DNA from: an uncultured Chromatiaceae bacterium
GTDB taxonomy: Bacteria > Pseudomonadota > Gammaproteobacteria > DRLM01
Length of the DNA: 47,035 nucleotides
Assembly (NCBI GenBank): GCA_945787555.1
Contig: CALZJG010000132.1
Span: forward strand, 1 to 47,035
Reading direction: 5' to 3'
Position numbers and translations under genes: made by a program. This document shows, piece by piece, positions 1 to 9,607 of the stretch; position 1 is the first letter of the stretch, and each line of letters starts with the position of its first letter. The notes below the pieces were generated by a model, which was not told the DNA's origin, did no database searches, and saw only the letters and a program-made list of their open reading frames with translations.

Positions 1-100
1 GACGGCTAAGGGCGATCGTTAGGGCAAGTCACCCTCCCCGTCGCAGGATTCCGCTCCAGCCAGGGCAGAGGGAGTAGTGACAGTCGTTTGCTAATGCGCC

Positions 101-123
101 CCCTCTCCCCGAGTGGAAGAGGG
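101..123. repeat. GC-rich intergenic inverted repeat
   Basis: CCCTCT at 101-106 pairs with AGAGGG at 118-123. The same kind of short CCCTCTCCC/GGGAGAGGG palindrome recurs in other intergenic gaps of this window (3302-3325, around 17.4-17.5 kb and around 18.5 kb), so it looks like a dispersed intergenic element. The rest of 1-213 holds no gene I can support. Confidence 0.4.
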
Positions 124-213
124 ACACGGTAAGGAGAGTTAAATCAATTGCAATGCACGGGTATCGTGCTACAAAGCCGATACACGTTAATCCGAAAAAT
201 TCCTAGGCGGCCA

Positions 214-558
214 TTACTGCTTGGCAGTCGCCGCACCGCCGGCCTTGGCCACGGCCTCCTTGACCAGAGTCTGCAATTCACCGCGCTGATACATCTCCAG
301 CGTGATATCACAACCGCCGATGAGCTGACCACCGATGAACACCTGCGGAAAGGTCGGCCAATTGGAAAAGCTGGGCAGATTGCGGTGCACTTCCGGGAAC
401 TCGAATATATTCACATAGGCGAATTCCTCGCCGCAGGCCGCCAATGCTTGCGAGGAGCGGGCGGAGAAACCGCATTGGGGGAAGTCCGGCGTGCCTTTCA
501 TGAAGATCACCACCGGGTTCTCTTCCACCTGTTTCTTGATAAATTCCATCACATCCAT
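214..558 (-). CDS. grxD: monothiol glutaredoxin, Grx4 family
   Basis: Small cytoplasmic monothiol glutaredoxin of the Grx4/GrxD class, which binds a glutathione-ligated [2Fe-2S] cluster and takes part in Fe-S trafficking. The CGFS active site is at residues 29-32 and is preceded by the KGTP motif; WPTFPQVFIGG and GGCD, the cis-Pro loop and glutathione-binding residues, follow. At 114 residues it has the usual length. I prefer ATG at 558 to the GTG nine bases upstream because an AGAGGTG ribosome site sits about six bases before it and the CGFS position then matches E. coli GrxD (Cys30). It has no operon partner: the next minus-strand gene upstream is a hydantoinase subunit 85 bases away. Several Fe-S genes (iscR, cysteine desulfurase, iscA, fdxA) lie in the same window. 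Family assignment is firm. Confidence 0.95.
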   Translation of the reverse strand: MDVMEFIKKQVEENPVVIFMKGTPDFPQCGFSARSSQALAACGEEFAYVNIFEFPEVHRNLPSFSNWPTFPQVFIGGQLIGGCDITLEMYQRGELQTLVKEAVAKAGGAATAKQ

Positions 559-642
559 CGTTGTCACCTCTGACTAGCTATCATAAAACCACCGACCCGC
601 GGCCTGTAGGGCGCATAGTGTACGGGTTTATGGCGGTCGAAT

Positions 643-2208
643 TTAAGACTCCCGGGGTAGGGAATTAGTGCCCGACGAGGCTCCCCACCCTCCTCCACCC
701 GGCGTATACACGGTCAAACGCTCGCCCGCACGGGCCTGAAAGCTCACTTTGGCAGGCAACGCCGCGCCCTGGTGCTCGTTACGCCCCGGCGCCCCGTCGG
801 CGCCGCCCTGCAGGCCCCAGGGCGCGTGATAGCGGCGCTCGGTGAGCAGAGTGACCTCGGTGTCGGCGAGAAATTCGTATTCGCGGATCAGGCCGTCACC
901 GCCGCGATAGCGCCCCACGCCGCCTGAATTGCGCCGAATCTCATAACGTCGCACCCGCAATGGATAGTGCATCTCCAGGCTCTCAATAGGTGTATTGAGG
1001 GTGTTGGTCATATGGGTCTGCACCGCGCTCAAGCCGCCGCCGTAAGGACCGGCGCCCATGCCGCCGCCCACGGTTTCGTAGTAATCCCAACTCCGACCCG
1101 GCCCGCGGGCGCCCATCGCTACATTATTCATGCTGCCGTGACTGGCGGCGGGAATGCGCTCAGGGATGGCTAGCGCCAGCGCCCCCATCACCACGTCCAC
1201 CACCCGGGTGCTGGTTTCCACGTTGCCGGCCGCCACCGCCGCCGGGCGACGGGCGTTGAGCAAGCACCCTTCCGGCGCACTGAGTGTGATGGGCCGGAAG
1301 CTGCCAGCACAGGCGGGCGTCTGCCCGGGCATGAGACAACGGAACACGTAGTACACGCCCGCCGCCGCCACCGACAGCGGGCAATTGATGTTACCCGCCA
1401 CTTGCGGCGCAGTCCCGCTGAAATCGACCTGCACACGTCCTGCACGCACCGTCACGGCGGCGGCGATGGGCAGATCGGTATGCCCCATCCCATCGTCATC
1501 CATCACGTCGCTGTAGCGATAAACCCCGTCGGGTATTTGTGCCAATGCGCTCAAGGCCAACCGCTCGCCGTAATCATTGAGCGCACGCAACGCCTTACCA
1601 TAAGCGGTCACCCCCATGCCCTGCACCAATGCACCCAAACGCCGCACACCGCTCAGGTTGGCGCTGATCTGCGCCGAAAAATCGCCGCGCCCTTGCTCGG
1701 GATTGCGGGTGGCGTCGAGTATCGTCGCCAGTAAGCCTTCATCTAAATCGCCGCCGCTCAGCAAATGGCTGGGCGCGATCACTACCCCTTCTTCGTCCAA
1801 ACGGCGCGAGATGGGCATGGAGCCAGGCGCCGTCGCACCGACGTCGGCGTGGTGGGCGCGATTGGCCAGATAACCGATCAGCCCCCCGTCGACATGCAGT
1901 GGCGCGATCAGCGTCACATCAGGCAAATGCGTGCCGCCCAAGTAAGGATCGTTGACGATCACCATGTCGCCCGGGGCCCAGCTCACGCCGCCCACGATGT
2001 CGCGCATCGCATAGGCCATGCTCCCCAGGTGCACCGGTATATGCGCCGCCTGCGCACACAGCAAGCCGTCGGCATCGAACACCGCACAGGAAAAATCCAG
2101 CCTATCCTTGATGTTCGGCGACAGCGCCGCGCGCTGCAGCACCGCCCCCATTTCGTCGCACACCGCGCTGATACGGCTGGCGAATATGCTCAATTCGATG
2201 GCATCCAT
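643..2208 (-). CDS. hydantoinase B/oxoprolinase family protein (HyuB type)
   Basis: A 521-residue protein of the HyuB/oxoprolinase B family, the subunit that with HyuA makes ATP-dependent N-methylhydantoin or 5-oxoproline hydrolases, or with a third subunit acetone/acetophenone carboxylases. Recognisable blocks are the N-terminal [10 protein letters not shown], the [13 protein letters not shown] segment near residue 85, NRAHHADVG near 116, DFSGT near 260, and the C-terminal [11 protein letters not shown]...RGGDGL with TPGGGGWG close to the end. The length fits a full B subunit. The ATG at 2208 has no clear ribosome site. No A subunit is adjacent: grxD lies downstream and sodB diverges upstream, so the partner must be elsewhere or absent. 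Substrate cannot be told from sequence. The 3' end runs into a GC-rich gap before grxD. Confidence 0.85.
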   Translation of the reverse strand: MDAIELSIFASRISAVCDEMGAVLQRAALSPNIKDRLDFSCAVFDADGLLCAQAAHIPVHLGSMAYAMRDIVGGVSWAPGDMVIVNDPYLGGTHLPDVTLIAPLHVDGGLIGYLANRAHHADVGATAPGSMPISRRLDEEGVVIAPSHLLSGGDLDEGLLATILDATRNPEQGRGDFSAQISANLSGVRRLGALVQGMGVTAYGKALRALNDYGERLALSALAQIPDGVYRYSDVMDDDGMGHTDLPIAAAVTVRAGRVQVDFSGTAPQVAGNINCPLSVAAAGVYYVFRCLMPGQTPACAGSFRPITLSAPEGCLLNARRPAAVAAGNVETSTRVVDVVMGALALAIPERIPAASHGSMNNVAMGARGPGRSWDYYETVGGGMGAGPYGGGLSAVQTHMTNTLNTPIESLEMHYPLRVRRYEIRRNSGGVGRYRGGDGLIREYEFLADTEVTLLTERRYHAPWGLQGGADGAPGRNEHQGAALPAKVSFQARAGERLTVYTPGGGGWGASSGTNSLPRES

Positions 2209-2426
2209 ACGTTACGCAGTTTAACAAACCGGGGGGGTAGCGTCCTTGAACTCCCCACCCCGCTCCATTAGACTCTTTCCAACCATTTCCCTGGGTTACT
2301 CGCCGACCTTTCACTGCTCACAGAATCCGCGCGAAAGGCGCCGACACGACAGCCGGTCGCCGCTGTCGCGAGCGGTCAGCAACCCGAACCATATCGACTC
2401 GAAACATGACAACCAAGGAGAGAGCA

Positions 2427-3005
2427 ATGGAACACAAACTACCCGAACTGCCTTACGCCATGGATGCCCTGGCGCCGGTGATCTCCAAGGAAACCTTGGA
2501 ATACCACTACGGCAAGCATCACAATACCTACGTGGTCAACCTCAACAAACTCGTCCCGGGCACCGAGTTCGAAAAGCTCAGCCTGGAAGACATCATCAAG
2601 AAATCCTCCGGCGGCATCTTCAACAACGCCGCGCAAATTTGGAACCACACTTTCTATTGGAACTGCCTGGCCCCCAAGGGCGGCCAGCCCAGCGGCGCCT
2701 TGGCCGAGGCCATCAACAAAACCTTCGGCTCCTTCGATGAATTCAAACAAAAATTCTCGCAGACCGCGATCACCACCTTCGGGTCCGGCTGGGCTTGGCT
2801 GGTCAAGAACAGCAGCGGCGGACTGGAAATCGTCTCCACCTCCAACGCGGGCTGCCCGCTCACCGAAGGCAAGACACCGCTGCTGACCTGCGACGTGTGG
2901 GAACACGCCTACTACATCGACTACCGCAACGCGCGCCCCAAATACGTCGAAAGCTTCTGGAGTATCGTCAATTGGGACTTCGTGGCGAAAAACTACGCGG
3001 GGTAA
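2427..3005 (+). CDS. sodB: superoxide dismutase [Fe]
   Basis: Iron superoxide dismutase, 192 residues, cytoplasmic; converts superoxide to hydrogen peroxide and oxygen. Metal ligands are His27 (EYHYGKHH), His74 (QIWNHTFYW), Asp156 and His160 ([13 protein letters not shown]). Gln70 just before the second ligand is the position that marks Fe-type enzymes, so I call it SodB rather than SodA. The start at 2427 is supported by AAGGAGA at 2415-2421; an in-frame ATG at 2406 would add seven residues that overlap this ribosome site. It is transcribed alone, divergent from the hydantoinase gene, and is followed by a hairpin at 3032-3054. The gene is intact and full length. Confidence 0.97.
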   Translation: MEHKLPELPYAMDALAPVISKETLEYHYGKHHNTYVVNLNKLVPGTEFEKLSLEDIIKKSSGGIFNNAAQIWNHTFYWNCLAPKGGQPSGALAEAINKTFGSFDEFKQKFSQTAITTFGSGWAWLVKNSSGGLEIVSTSNAGCPLTEGKTPLLTCDVWEHAYYIDYRNARPKYVESFWSIVNWDFVAKNYAG

Positions 3006-3031
3006 TCGCGAATAGAAAATTGAAGCATAGT

Positions 3032-3055
3032 GGGGAGGCGTATGTCTCCCCTTTA
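3032..3055 (+). terminator. probable rho-independent terminator of sodB
   Basis: GGGGAG (3032-3037) pairs with CTCCCC (3046-3051) around an eight-base loop and is followed by TTTA. It lies 27 bases after the sodB stop. The T tract is short, so termination may be partial. Confidence 0.6.
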
Positions 3056-3552
3056 TATTGCGGCTAGTTATTCTTGTTAGTCTTTACGCAGACAAGAACT
3101 CACTGTCTGATGCATAAGCGATTCCATGAACACAGCCCTTGCAATAAAGCTGCGCCGGAAGTCCTTGCCGGCATTCCCACTCACGCGGGCGCGGAGAGTG
3201 TAGCGGGGGGGCGGAACCAGGGCCCGGGGGGCCGAGTGAGAAAACTTGACGCGCAAGCTGGCGCAGACAGTTTATCGGAGATTTCTCCTCCCTCACCCCA
3301 ACCCTCTCCCGCCTACGGGAGAGGGGGCTAAGAAGAAGACGTACCGGCTCCACGTTTGAGCAATCTTTAACGCCATTACTACGAATGTTGAAATTGGACA
3401 AAACCTTTCGCTTAGGTACACTAACAAACCCTGATGAACACATCATTCTATTGATTGCCATCCACAGCAAGCATCTACTTGAAACGCTGGGTGATGGATT
3501 TGACTAATCAAACTGACACCTTCACATTCGCGCATCACTAGCCACATATTCC
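3056..3552. other. intergenic gap with one palindromic repeat
   Basis: No convincing gene is seen on either strand; the open frames here lack family features and ribosome sites. The one structured item is the near-perfect palindrome at 3302-3325. The stretch 3340-3552 is AT-richer and probably carries the promoter of the next gene. Confidence 0.5.
3302..3325. repeat. perfect intergenic palindrome, CCCTCTCCC family
   Basis: CCCTCTCCCG (3302-3311) and CGGGAGAGGG (3316-3325) form a 10-bp perfect stem around CCTA. There is no T tract, so it is more likely a dispersed palindromic element or RNA-processing hairpin than a terminator. Related, less perfect copies occur at about 101, 17420, 17505 and 18470. 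Confidence 0.6.
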
Positions 3553-3918
3553 ATGGCAAAATTATTATTCAAACTCCGCGGCGTGCCGGATGACGAATCG
3601 CAAGATGTGCGTGAACTGCTCACTGCCCACGACATCGACTACTACGAAACCTCGGCAGGCAATTGGGGCATCTCGATGCCGGGCATTTGGTTGAAGGACG
3701 AGACGCAACTGGATCAGGCCAAGGCGCTCATCGAACGTTACCAGCAAGAACGTTACACGCGCGAGCGGGATAAATATGAACAGGCGGTACGCGAGGGACG
3801 CCAGCGGACGCTTATGGATGCGATCAAGGAAGCGCCGCTGCGTTTCGTGATTTATGTGGCCATCATCGTGCTAGTGGCCTATGTGTCCATTAGCCCTTTT
3901 CTCAGTCTGTGGGAGTGA
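3553..3918 (+). CDS. DUF6164-like small membrane-anchored protein
   Basis: A 121-residue protein with a soluble N-terminal part resembling the small signal-transducer-like fold (LLFKLRGVPDDE... DIDYYETSAGNWGISMPGIWLKDE, residues 4-53), a charged helical stretch rich in Arg, Glu and Gln (residues 60-90), and one C-terminal membrane helix (residues 96-114, FVIYVAIIVLVAYVSISPF). This layout matches what I recall as the DUF6164 family of gammaproteobacteria; no function is established. The N-terminal part would face the cytoplasm, with the helix as a tail anchor. It is flanked by non-coding DNA on both sides, so no operon context helps. Confidence is high that it is a real gene and moderate on the family name. 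Confidence 0.75.
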   Translation: MAKLLFKLRGVPDDESQDVRELLTAHDIDYYETSAGNWGISMPGIWLKDETQLDQAKALIERYQQERYTRERDKYEQAVREGRQRTLMDAIKEAPLRFVIYVAIIVLVAYVSISPFLSLWE

Positions 3919-3990
3919 CACAAGCCGACCAGGAAGAACTACGTTCTCCTATCATACCAAGCCATTCCCTATTCACTGCAGAGATGGCCG

Positions 3991-4448
3991 TTAACAATCG
4001 ACGACTTCGGACTTGATGGTCACCATTTGTACCGGCAGGACGCTCTCGATTCTTACAAATATCCAGGGTTCGGGAAACGCCATCGTCACCCCACAATGCG
4101 GTCCAGCCGCAGTCTTTGTCGCTGCGAGGGTTTACGCTTCGTCAGACTCAACCACGCTGTCTATGTTCAGCGATACGCCTCCGGTGTTAGTCTGACCTGC
4201 GTCAATCAGCACGACCTGGCTGGCGTGAAATCGGCTTGCTCCGCGGTTGCGCGGGGGTAGCGCGCGAGCTCCTCCTCAAAAACGAACTGATTTCTGATGA
4301 ACTCGATTATCTTGTTCCTGAACATCCCATTCTCCGGACCATCGCCACTCACAACAATAGAATAAGAGACAGACCCAGTGGTCCGAGAATTCGAGAGACA
4401 ACCGCACAACCGCAGAACAAGCATTGCTAGGAAGATAATATTCCTCAT
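3991..4448 (-). pseudogene. decayed small lipoprotein gene
   Basis: The 5' part (4448 to 4206) encodes a signal peptide with a Cys-containing lipobox-like end (MRNIIFLAMLVLRLCGC) followed by about 60 residues. Its frame then stops shortly after 4210. A second frame takes over with coding-like sequence (QVVLIDAGQTNTGGVSLNID...) to a TAA at 4132-4134, and the same frame continues past that stop (VTMAFPEPWIFVRIESVLP...) to 3991. The simplest reading is one gene of about 150 codons broken by a frameshift near 4205-4260 and an in-frame stop. I do not recognise the family. It could instead be two very short genes. An IS630 remnant lies just upstream, which fits a decaying region. Confidence 0.4.
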
Positions 4449-4480
4449 ATTTCGCCTGCTGCTTTTATCCAGTGTTTGGG

Positions 4481-4499
4481 CCGTCATGCGGCATGACGG
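4481..4499. repeat. 9-bp perfect inverted repeat
   Basis: CCGTCATGC (4481-4489) and GCATGACGG (4491-4499) are separated by one base. The spacer is too short for an RNA hairpin terminator, so a protein-binding dyad or a footprint of a mobile element is more likely. It lies between the decayed lipoprotein gene and the IS630 remnant. Confidence 0.4.
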
Positions 4500-4564
4500 T
4501 ACTACTTAAAGGAACGAATAGGTGTACCGGAGTCACGTTATCGACCTATTGAGATACCCCTATT

Positions 4565-5070
4565 GCCATGACACTGAAATGCCGTTTCTGCCTGTGCCCA
4601 GCATGCGGCGATTACGGAGAGACGCAGACGGGCAGACTTGAGTATGTGACGCGCCGTTGCGGCCAACTCAGTCAGGGCATGGGGGGCAGTAGTTGGTATA
4701 AACGTGGCGCTTGAGCCACACCCATACGCATTCGACCAGATTGTGATCGAACACATAGGGAGGCAGAACAGCCACCTGATGATGCCCTTGCGTGCGGTCG
4801 GAATAGTCGTGAACGACTGTCGAGCGGTGCGTTCACAAGCCTTCTCACACGATCAGCAGCGGTCGCCGGAGATAGGTTATGATCGCCGTGACAAATCTCG
4901 CGATCTGTTCCTTCTTGATACTGCCTTGGTGAAAGACAAACATAGAGTGTGTGCGGATCACACCCGCGATCACCGATCGGTGTTTTCCAGTTGACATGAA
5001 ACAGGATGACAGGTGCTTGTTCTACTGGGGCCCAGGTCGTGCCCGCGTGGGCCGTTCGCTCAAGCCCGAC
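4565..5070 (-). mobile_element. IS630-family transposase remnant
   Basis: Reading the minus strand in shifting frames from 5070 gives pieces of an IS630 transposase in the right order: a TWAPVEQAPV block, FVFHQGSIKKEQIARF, a frameshift, then PPYVFDHNLVECVWVWLKRH (the ELNPVE...WLKRH block, with Pro lost but the third acidic residue kept), and after another frameshift ELAATARHILKSARLRLS...CWAQAETAF, the usual C-terminus. The N-terminal half is missing; the remnant stops right at the 3' end of the response regulator gene. At least three frame breaks mean it cannot make a transposase. I see no intact terminal inverted repeats. This block also explains why 4500-5070 has no gene. Confidence 0.8.
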
Positions 5071-5073
5071 TCA

Positions 5074-6027
5074 TTAAACTAAACGATCAGGCGACCTTCC
5101 CGGGGGAATTTTTCTAGACTGGGCCACGTGCGTCGCCTCCAGGCGCGAATCGCGAGACTTTTTCATTGCATACATCATCTGATCGGCTCTATGCACTAAT
5201 TCATCAGGCTCCGTACCGTCATCAGGAAAGGTCACAACACCAACACTTCCACCAAGATAACATGAAGCACCATTGACAAAATACGGCTTAGCCAACATTT
5301 CTCCGATCTTCTCCTGCACGGAGGCTATATCCCCCTCATCATCCAATTCGGTGACTACTATCGCGAACTCATCGCCCCCCATCCGACATACCTTGTCTGT
5401 GTTTCGCACAGTATTCTGTAGACGACGGCCGGCTTCTCTCAACACAGAATCGCCAGCGTTGTGGCCTAGCCTATCATTAATGTCTTTGAATCCATCCAGA
5501 TCAATGTACAGGACACTTCCTTTTCTATGGTAGCGCCTGGAATGAGCCAGCGCATGTTCGAGGAATTCATAAAATGCATGTCGATTACCGAGACTAGTCA
5601 AGGAATCATGATAGGCCATATAGTGCATTTTCGCCTCGATATCACGGCGCTCTTGGCGTATCCGTATATGTCTTTCCGCAACCATGAGGCGAATCTGCGC
5701 CCTCTGCAGGTCAACAGGCTTGACACAATAGTCATCCGCCCCACTATTTAGCAGATCAATAATATTCTGCTGATCACCACGCACAGAATTCACCAAGATA
5801 TAATAATCATCTCCGTTCTTCGTTTTGCGAAGGCGTCGACATAATTCCAAACCGTCCATGCCCGGCAAGTTGATATCTAAGATAATCAGAGGAAAAAACT
5901 CATCGTGACAGTATTCCAACGCGGATTCTGCATTGGAGCAAAGTACAGGCTCATAACCGTATGACGCCAAAATAGTACCGATGTAACCCCTAAGTTCCGC
6001 CTCGTCTTCGACAATCAATGCTTTCAT
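5074..6027 (-). CDS. response regulator with GGDEF diguanylate cyclase domain
   Basis: A 317-residue two-domain regulator, PleD/WspR-like. Residues 1-120 form a receiver domain with acidic pocket E7-D8, phospho-acceptor Asp51 (LIILDINLPGMDG) and Lys103 (DDYCVKPVD). A linker helix leads to a GGDEF domain (about 135-295) with an intact GGDEF signature at 217-221 and an RxxD inhibitory site (RNTD) five residues before it, so an active, feedback-controlled diguanylate cyclase is expected. The start at 6027 is supported by GGGAGG eight bases upstream; the open frame continues upstream without domain content. No histidine kinase is adjacent, so the cognate sensor is unknown. The last 25 residues are unstructured. 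Confidence 0.92.
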   Translation of the reverse strand: MKALIVEDEAELRGYIGTILASYGYEPVLCSNAESALEYCHDEFFPLIILDINLPGMDGLELCRRLRKTKNGDDYYILVNSVRGDQQNIIDLLNSGADDYCVKPVDLQRAQIRLMVAERHIRIRQERRDIEAKMHYMAYHDSLTSLGNRHAFYEFLEHALAHSRRYHRKGSVLYIDLDGFKDINDRLGHNAGDSVLREAGRRLQNTVRNTDKVCRMGGDEFAIVVTELDDEGDIASVQEKIGEMLAKPYFVNGASCYLGGSVGVVTFPDDGTEPDELVHRADQMMYAMKKSRDSRLEATHVAQSRKIPPGRSPDRLV

Positions 6028-6361
6028 ATGGGTTGCCTCCCATAGCGATATCTCTACGCATCTTATTGCAAAATGCGCATATTGTACGAAATACACTGCT
6101 CTGTATTCACATTTCTTTACAGATGCCTCAAGAGCTCGCGCAGGTTGATCTGAGCGCAAATGTATTGCCAGCATGTGCGGCCAAACACTTGCACCCCCCC
6201 TGTTCGTCAAGGTGAGATGGGGGGAATATGAAACGATGCCCTGCAAACTGCAAGACCCTCACCCCAGCACTGCCAGGAGGAGGGAATAAGCTAGCGCGCA
6301 ATCTCAATTGCTGCGTCTACAACTGATCATACGCACAGAATGCATTCGTCGGGAGAGCGTA
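6028..6361. other. intergenic gap, no gene seen
   Basis: About 330 bases with no supported gene. The left part is AT-rich and probably carries the promoter of the minus-strand response regulator. No hairpin followed by a T tract is evident after der. Confidence 0.5.
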
Positions 6362-7771
6362 TCACTTCTTCTTGAAAATGCGCCGCTGGCGGCGCCGCTT
6401 TTCCACCTGGCGCGGAGTGAGAATGTTTTTCTTGCCGGCGTAAGGATTCTCGCCGCCCTTGAATTCGATGCGCAGCGGTGTGCCGCGCAAGCGCAGGGCT
6501 TCACGATAAGTGTTGATGAGGTAACGACGATAGGGTTCGGGAACGGATTGGGTTTGATTACCGTGAATGATAATCAGCGGCGGGTTGCTGCCGCCTTGAT
6601 GGGCGTAGCGCAGCTTGATGCGGCGACCACGCACGATGGGCGGCGGATTATGCACCACGGCCTGTTCGAGTATGCGGGTGAGATCAGGCGTGGCGAGCTT
6701 GCGCATGGCGGCTTTATAGGCCTTGCCGATGGCCGTGAACATGTCGCCGACACCGGTGCCGTGCAGCGCGGAAATGAAGAACAACGCGGCGTAACTGAGA
6801 AACGGCAAACGCCTATCGATGTCGGTTTTCACTTGCTGGCGTTGATCGGGTGTGAGGCCGTCCCATTTGTTGATGGCGATAACCAAGGCGCGACCGCGTT
6901 CGGCGACCATGCCGGCCAAGCTGATGTCCTGGGCGGCGACGCCTTCGCGCGCGTCGAACACCATGATGACCACGTTGGCGGCATCGATGGCTTGCAGCGT
7001 TTTGATGACGCTGAATTTCTCTATCGTTTCACTAACGCGGCCGCGGCGCCGCACGCCGGCAGTGTCGATGAGCGTATACCGCTGTCCCGCGCTCACTCCG
7101 GCACCGGCCTTCGCCTCGAAGGGAATGTAGACACTGTCGCGCGTGGTACCGGCTTCGTCGAACACCACCATGCGCTCCTCACCGAGGATGCGATTGACCA
7201 GGGTAGATTTACCGACATTGGGACGGCCGACCACGGCCACTTTTATGCCGGCCTCTTCATCCGTGGGCACCTCTTCGACTTGCGGCATTACCGAGAGCAC
7301 GGCCTCCATCAAGTACGTGATGCGGTCACCGTGAGCGGCGGATACGGTGTAAGTTTCGCCCAAACCGAGGACTTGAAATTCGGCACCGGCCAGCGCGGAA
7401 TCGACGCCCTCGGTTTTATTCACGACGAGAAAGATGGGTTTGTTTAATGTTCGCAATTGGGCGGCGATGATTTCATCCCCGGCGCTCAGGCCGGCCCGAC
7501 CATCAACCAAGAATAAGACGGCATCCGCCTCAACCATGGCCTGTTGGGCTTGCTCAGCCATGCGGCCTTCGATCGCGACGCCATCACCGGTGAGGCCACC
7601 GGTGTCCACGACGATGTAGGGACGATCGCCGATCTTGCCGTCGCCATAAATGCGATCGCGCGTCAAACCCGGTTGATCCGCGACCAAGGCGTCGCGGCTG
7701 CGGGTAAGGCGGTTGAATAGTGTGGACTTGCCCACATTGGGCCGACCCACCAAGGCGATAACCGGTTTCAT
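6362..7771 (-). CDS. der: ribosome biogenesis GTPase Der (EngA)
   Basis: Der, the tandem-GTPase needed for late assembly of the 50S ribosomal subunit. The 469 residues hold a first G domain with P-loop GRPNVGKST at 9-17, a DTGG switch II near 57 and NKTE as the base-specificity motif, and a second G domain with GRPNVGKST near 180, DTAG near 240 and NKWD near 305. The KH-like C-terminal domain follows (to about 450), ending in a very basic tail ([16 protein letters not shown]). The usual length is 440-490. It is the last gene of the minus-strand block yfgM-bamB-der, 41 bases after the bamB stop, an arrangement common in gammaproteobacteria. Confidence 0.98.
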   Translation of the reverse strand: MKPVIALVGRPNVGKSTLFNRLTRSRDALVADQPGLTRDRIYGDGKIGDRPYIVVDTGGLTGDGVAIEGRMAEQAQQAMVEADAVLFLVDGRAGLSAGDEIIAAQLRTLNKPIFLVVNKTEGVDSALAGAEFQVLGLGETYTVSAAHGDRITYLMEAVLSVMPQVEEVPTDEEAGIKVAVVGRPNVGKSTLVNRILGEERMVVFDEAGTTRDSVYIPFEAKAGAGVSAGQRYTLIDTAGVRRRGRVSETIEKFSVIKTLQAIDAANVVIMVFDAREGVAAQDISLAGMVAERGRALVIAINKWDGLTPDQRQQVKTDIDRRLPFLSYAALFFISALHGTGVGDMFTAIGKAYKAAMRKLATPDLTRILEQAVVHNPPPIVRGRRIKLRYAHQGGSNPPLIIIHGNQTQSVPEPYRRYLINTYREALRLRGTPLRIEFKGGENPYAGKKNILTPRQVEKRRRQRRIFKKK

Positions 7772-7812
7772 GATACGTGCAGTCTCGTAAGCTATCTCAT
7801 CCGCAGCGCTGT

Positions 7813-8955
7813 TCAGCGCAGGCGCATGGCTTCCACCACGCCGCTACGGCCGATGACGTACAGCAATCCTTGCGCCGCGTAGGGTCGCCCCACGACACCG
7901 GCGGGATCGACTCGGTAGCGTCCGATCAAGCGGCCTTCGTGGCGATCGAGCACATGCAGATAACCTTGATAATCCGTCACCACCAAATAATCGCCGTACA
8001 CCACCGGCGCCGACACAGCGCGATAACGCAGCGCGTCTTGCTTCCACAAGGCGTTGCCGGTGCGGCGATCCAAGGCCCACACTTGGCCGTCCTCGTCGCT
8101 GAGATAAAGATTGTCGTCGTCCAACGCCAGACTGTTGAAAACGGATATTTCGCGACTCCACAAGGTCTGCCCGGCGCTGCGCGTCAGCGCCATCACGCGA
8201 CCTTGAAAGGCGGCCGTAAACACCACGTCGTCGGTCGGCAGCGGATCGGCGTCCACATCCACCATGCGATCCAATTCCGAGCGCCCTTGCGCCACCGCGA
8301 CGGTGGCTTCCCACTGCACCGAGCCGTCGCTGAGCGCGACTGACACCAACTTTCCATTGGCGAAGCCGGCCAGCACCTGACGCTCGGCCAACACCGCCGC
8401 GCCGGTCCCGCGCAAACTGAGCACCGGCACGGAACGCTCGAACACCCACCGCCGCGAACCGTCCTCGGCATTCAAGGCGATCAACTTGCCGTCGCCGGAA
8501 CGCACGATCACCGTCCCTTGCGCCACGCTCGGCGCCACCAACACTTCGCTGGACACCGGGTAGCGCACTGCCAATGCTCCATTGTCGGGCCGTATGCCCA
8601 ACACTTCCGCATCCTGGGTACCCAGCCACAGCAAGTCATCGCCGCTGCTCAGGCTACCGCTGACGATCTCCGCGCTGGCGCGCTCCCACAGCGGTTTGCC
8701 GGTGCGCGCATCAAACGCGCGCAAGCGATGATTGCCGTCCACCACCACTAGCCGCCCGTCCATCACCACCGGCTCGGTGCGACCTTGCGATGCGGTTTCC
8801 CAGGCGCCGAGTGCGCGCGACCAAGCGGCGCGCACCTCGACCTCACGCTCGAATTCGGTGAGCGGCGTCGGCGGTTCGCTCTGCAGCGAGCCCGCGCACC
8901 CGAACTGCAACACGGCCAGCAACGCCGCGATCAACAGAGAAACGCCGTGACGCAT
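7813..8955 (-). CDS. bamB: outer membrane protein assembly factor BamB
   Basis: BamB, the eight-bladed PQQ-like beta-propeller lipoprotein of the BAM complex that helps insert beta-barrel proteins. 380 residues. A short hydrophobic signal ends at Cys20 (AVLQFGC); Gln at -3 makes this lipobox unusual, but the Cys position is right. Repeated blade motifs include [31 protein letters not shown] and [11 protein letters not shown] choose ATG at 8955 rather than the TTG three bases upstream: it overlaps the yfgM stop as TGATG and has AAGG upstream. Translation is probably coupled to yfgM. Family and gene order both support the call. Confidence 0.95.
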   Translation of the reverse strand: MRHGVSLLIAALLAVLQFGCAGSLQSEPPTPLTEFEREVEVRAAWSRALGAWETASQGRTEPVVMDGRLVVVDGNHRLRAFDARTGKPLWERASAEIVSGSLSSGDDLLWLGTQDAEVLGIRPDNGALAVRYPVSSEVLVAPSVAQGTVIVRSGDGKLIALNAEDGSRRWVFERSVPVLSLRGTGAAVLAERQVLAGFANGKLVSVALSDGSVQWEATVAVAQGRSELDRMVDVDADPLPTDDVVFTAAFQGRVMALTRSAGQTLWSREISVFNSLALDDDNLYLSDEDGQVWALDRRTGNALWKQDALRYRAVSAPVVYGDYLVVTDYQGYLHVLDRHEGRLIGRYRVDPAGVVGRPYAAQGLLYVIGRSGVVEAMRLR

Positions 8956-9593
8956 CAAGAACTGCCTTCTTGGCTCGCTGCATCCAACTTCATTTCCAGA
9001 CGCGCACGGCTCAGACCACCCTCGCTGGCAGCGAGGGCTGCGCTGTAGGCGCTGTGCGCCTCGCTCATACGACCCAGCGCCAAGTAGGCATCGCCCTTGA
9101 GTTCCAATTTGGGCAGAGCGAAGTCCGCGCCGGCCACCGCTTCGGCTTGCGCCAGCGCGGCGGCGTGATCGCCTTCACCCAACAACACGCGCGCAAGTCG
9201 CAAGCGCGCCACGTCTTTGAGCGCGGCATCCTCACTATGATCGATCACCCATTGCAGACGGGTGCGCGCCATCGTCAGATCACCTTGCTCCACCGCCAAC
9301 TTGGCCAGCGTCAGTGCGGTGAACATGGCGTAGGAGGTCGCGCCGTATTCATCCAACATTCGCGCGCCGCGGTCAGCGGCGGACTCGGACTCGTTCAAAC
9401 GAATGTCGGTCAACACTTGTTCATACATGGCCGAAGCCAGCTCGGCACGCGTCTCTTGCTGGCCCATCCACCAACGCCCGCCGACGATGACGGTCGCACC
9501 GGCGCCGATACCCAGTATCACGGCCTTGCCGTTTTGTCTCCACCAGCTCTTGATGGCTTCGATCTGTTCTTGTTCCGATGAATAACCTTCCAC
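8955..9593 (-). CDS. YfgM-family tetratricopeptide membrane protein
   Basis: Ancillary SecYEG translocon subunit of the YfgM family: a short cytoplasmic N-terminus with the typical EQ.EAIKSWWRQNGK block, one membrane helix (residues 24-41, AVILGIGAGATVIVGGRWW) and a periplasmic tetratricopeptide-like domain of about 165 residues. In E. coli, YfgM works with PpiD in handing secreted proteins to periplasmic chaperones. 212 residues is the normal length. The start is GTG at 9593 with GAGG upstream. It lies 14 bases after hisS and overlaps bamB by one base, so it is in an operon with both. Confidence 0.92.
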   Translation of the reverse strand: MEGYSSEQEQIEAIKSWWRQNGKAVILGIGAGATVIVGGRWWMGQQETRAELASAMYEQVLTDIRLNESESAADRGARMLDEYGATSYAMFTALTLAKLAVEQGDLTMARTRLQWVIDHSEDAALKDVARLRLARVLLGEGDHAAALAQAEAVAGADFALPKLELKGDAYLALGRMSEAHSAYSAALAASEGGLSRARLEMKLDAASQEGSS

Positions 9594-9607
9594 GGCCTCA
9601 CCCTCGC

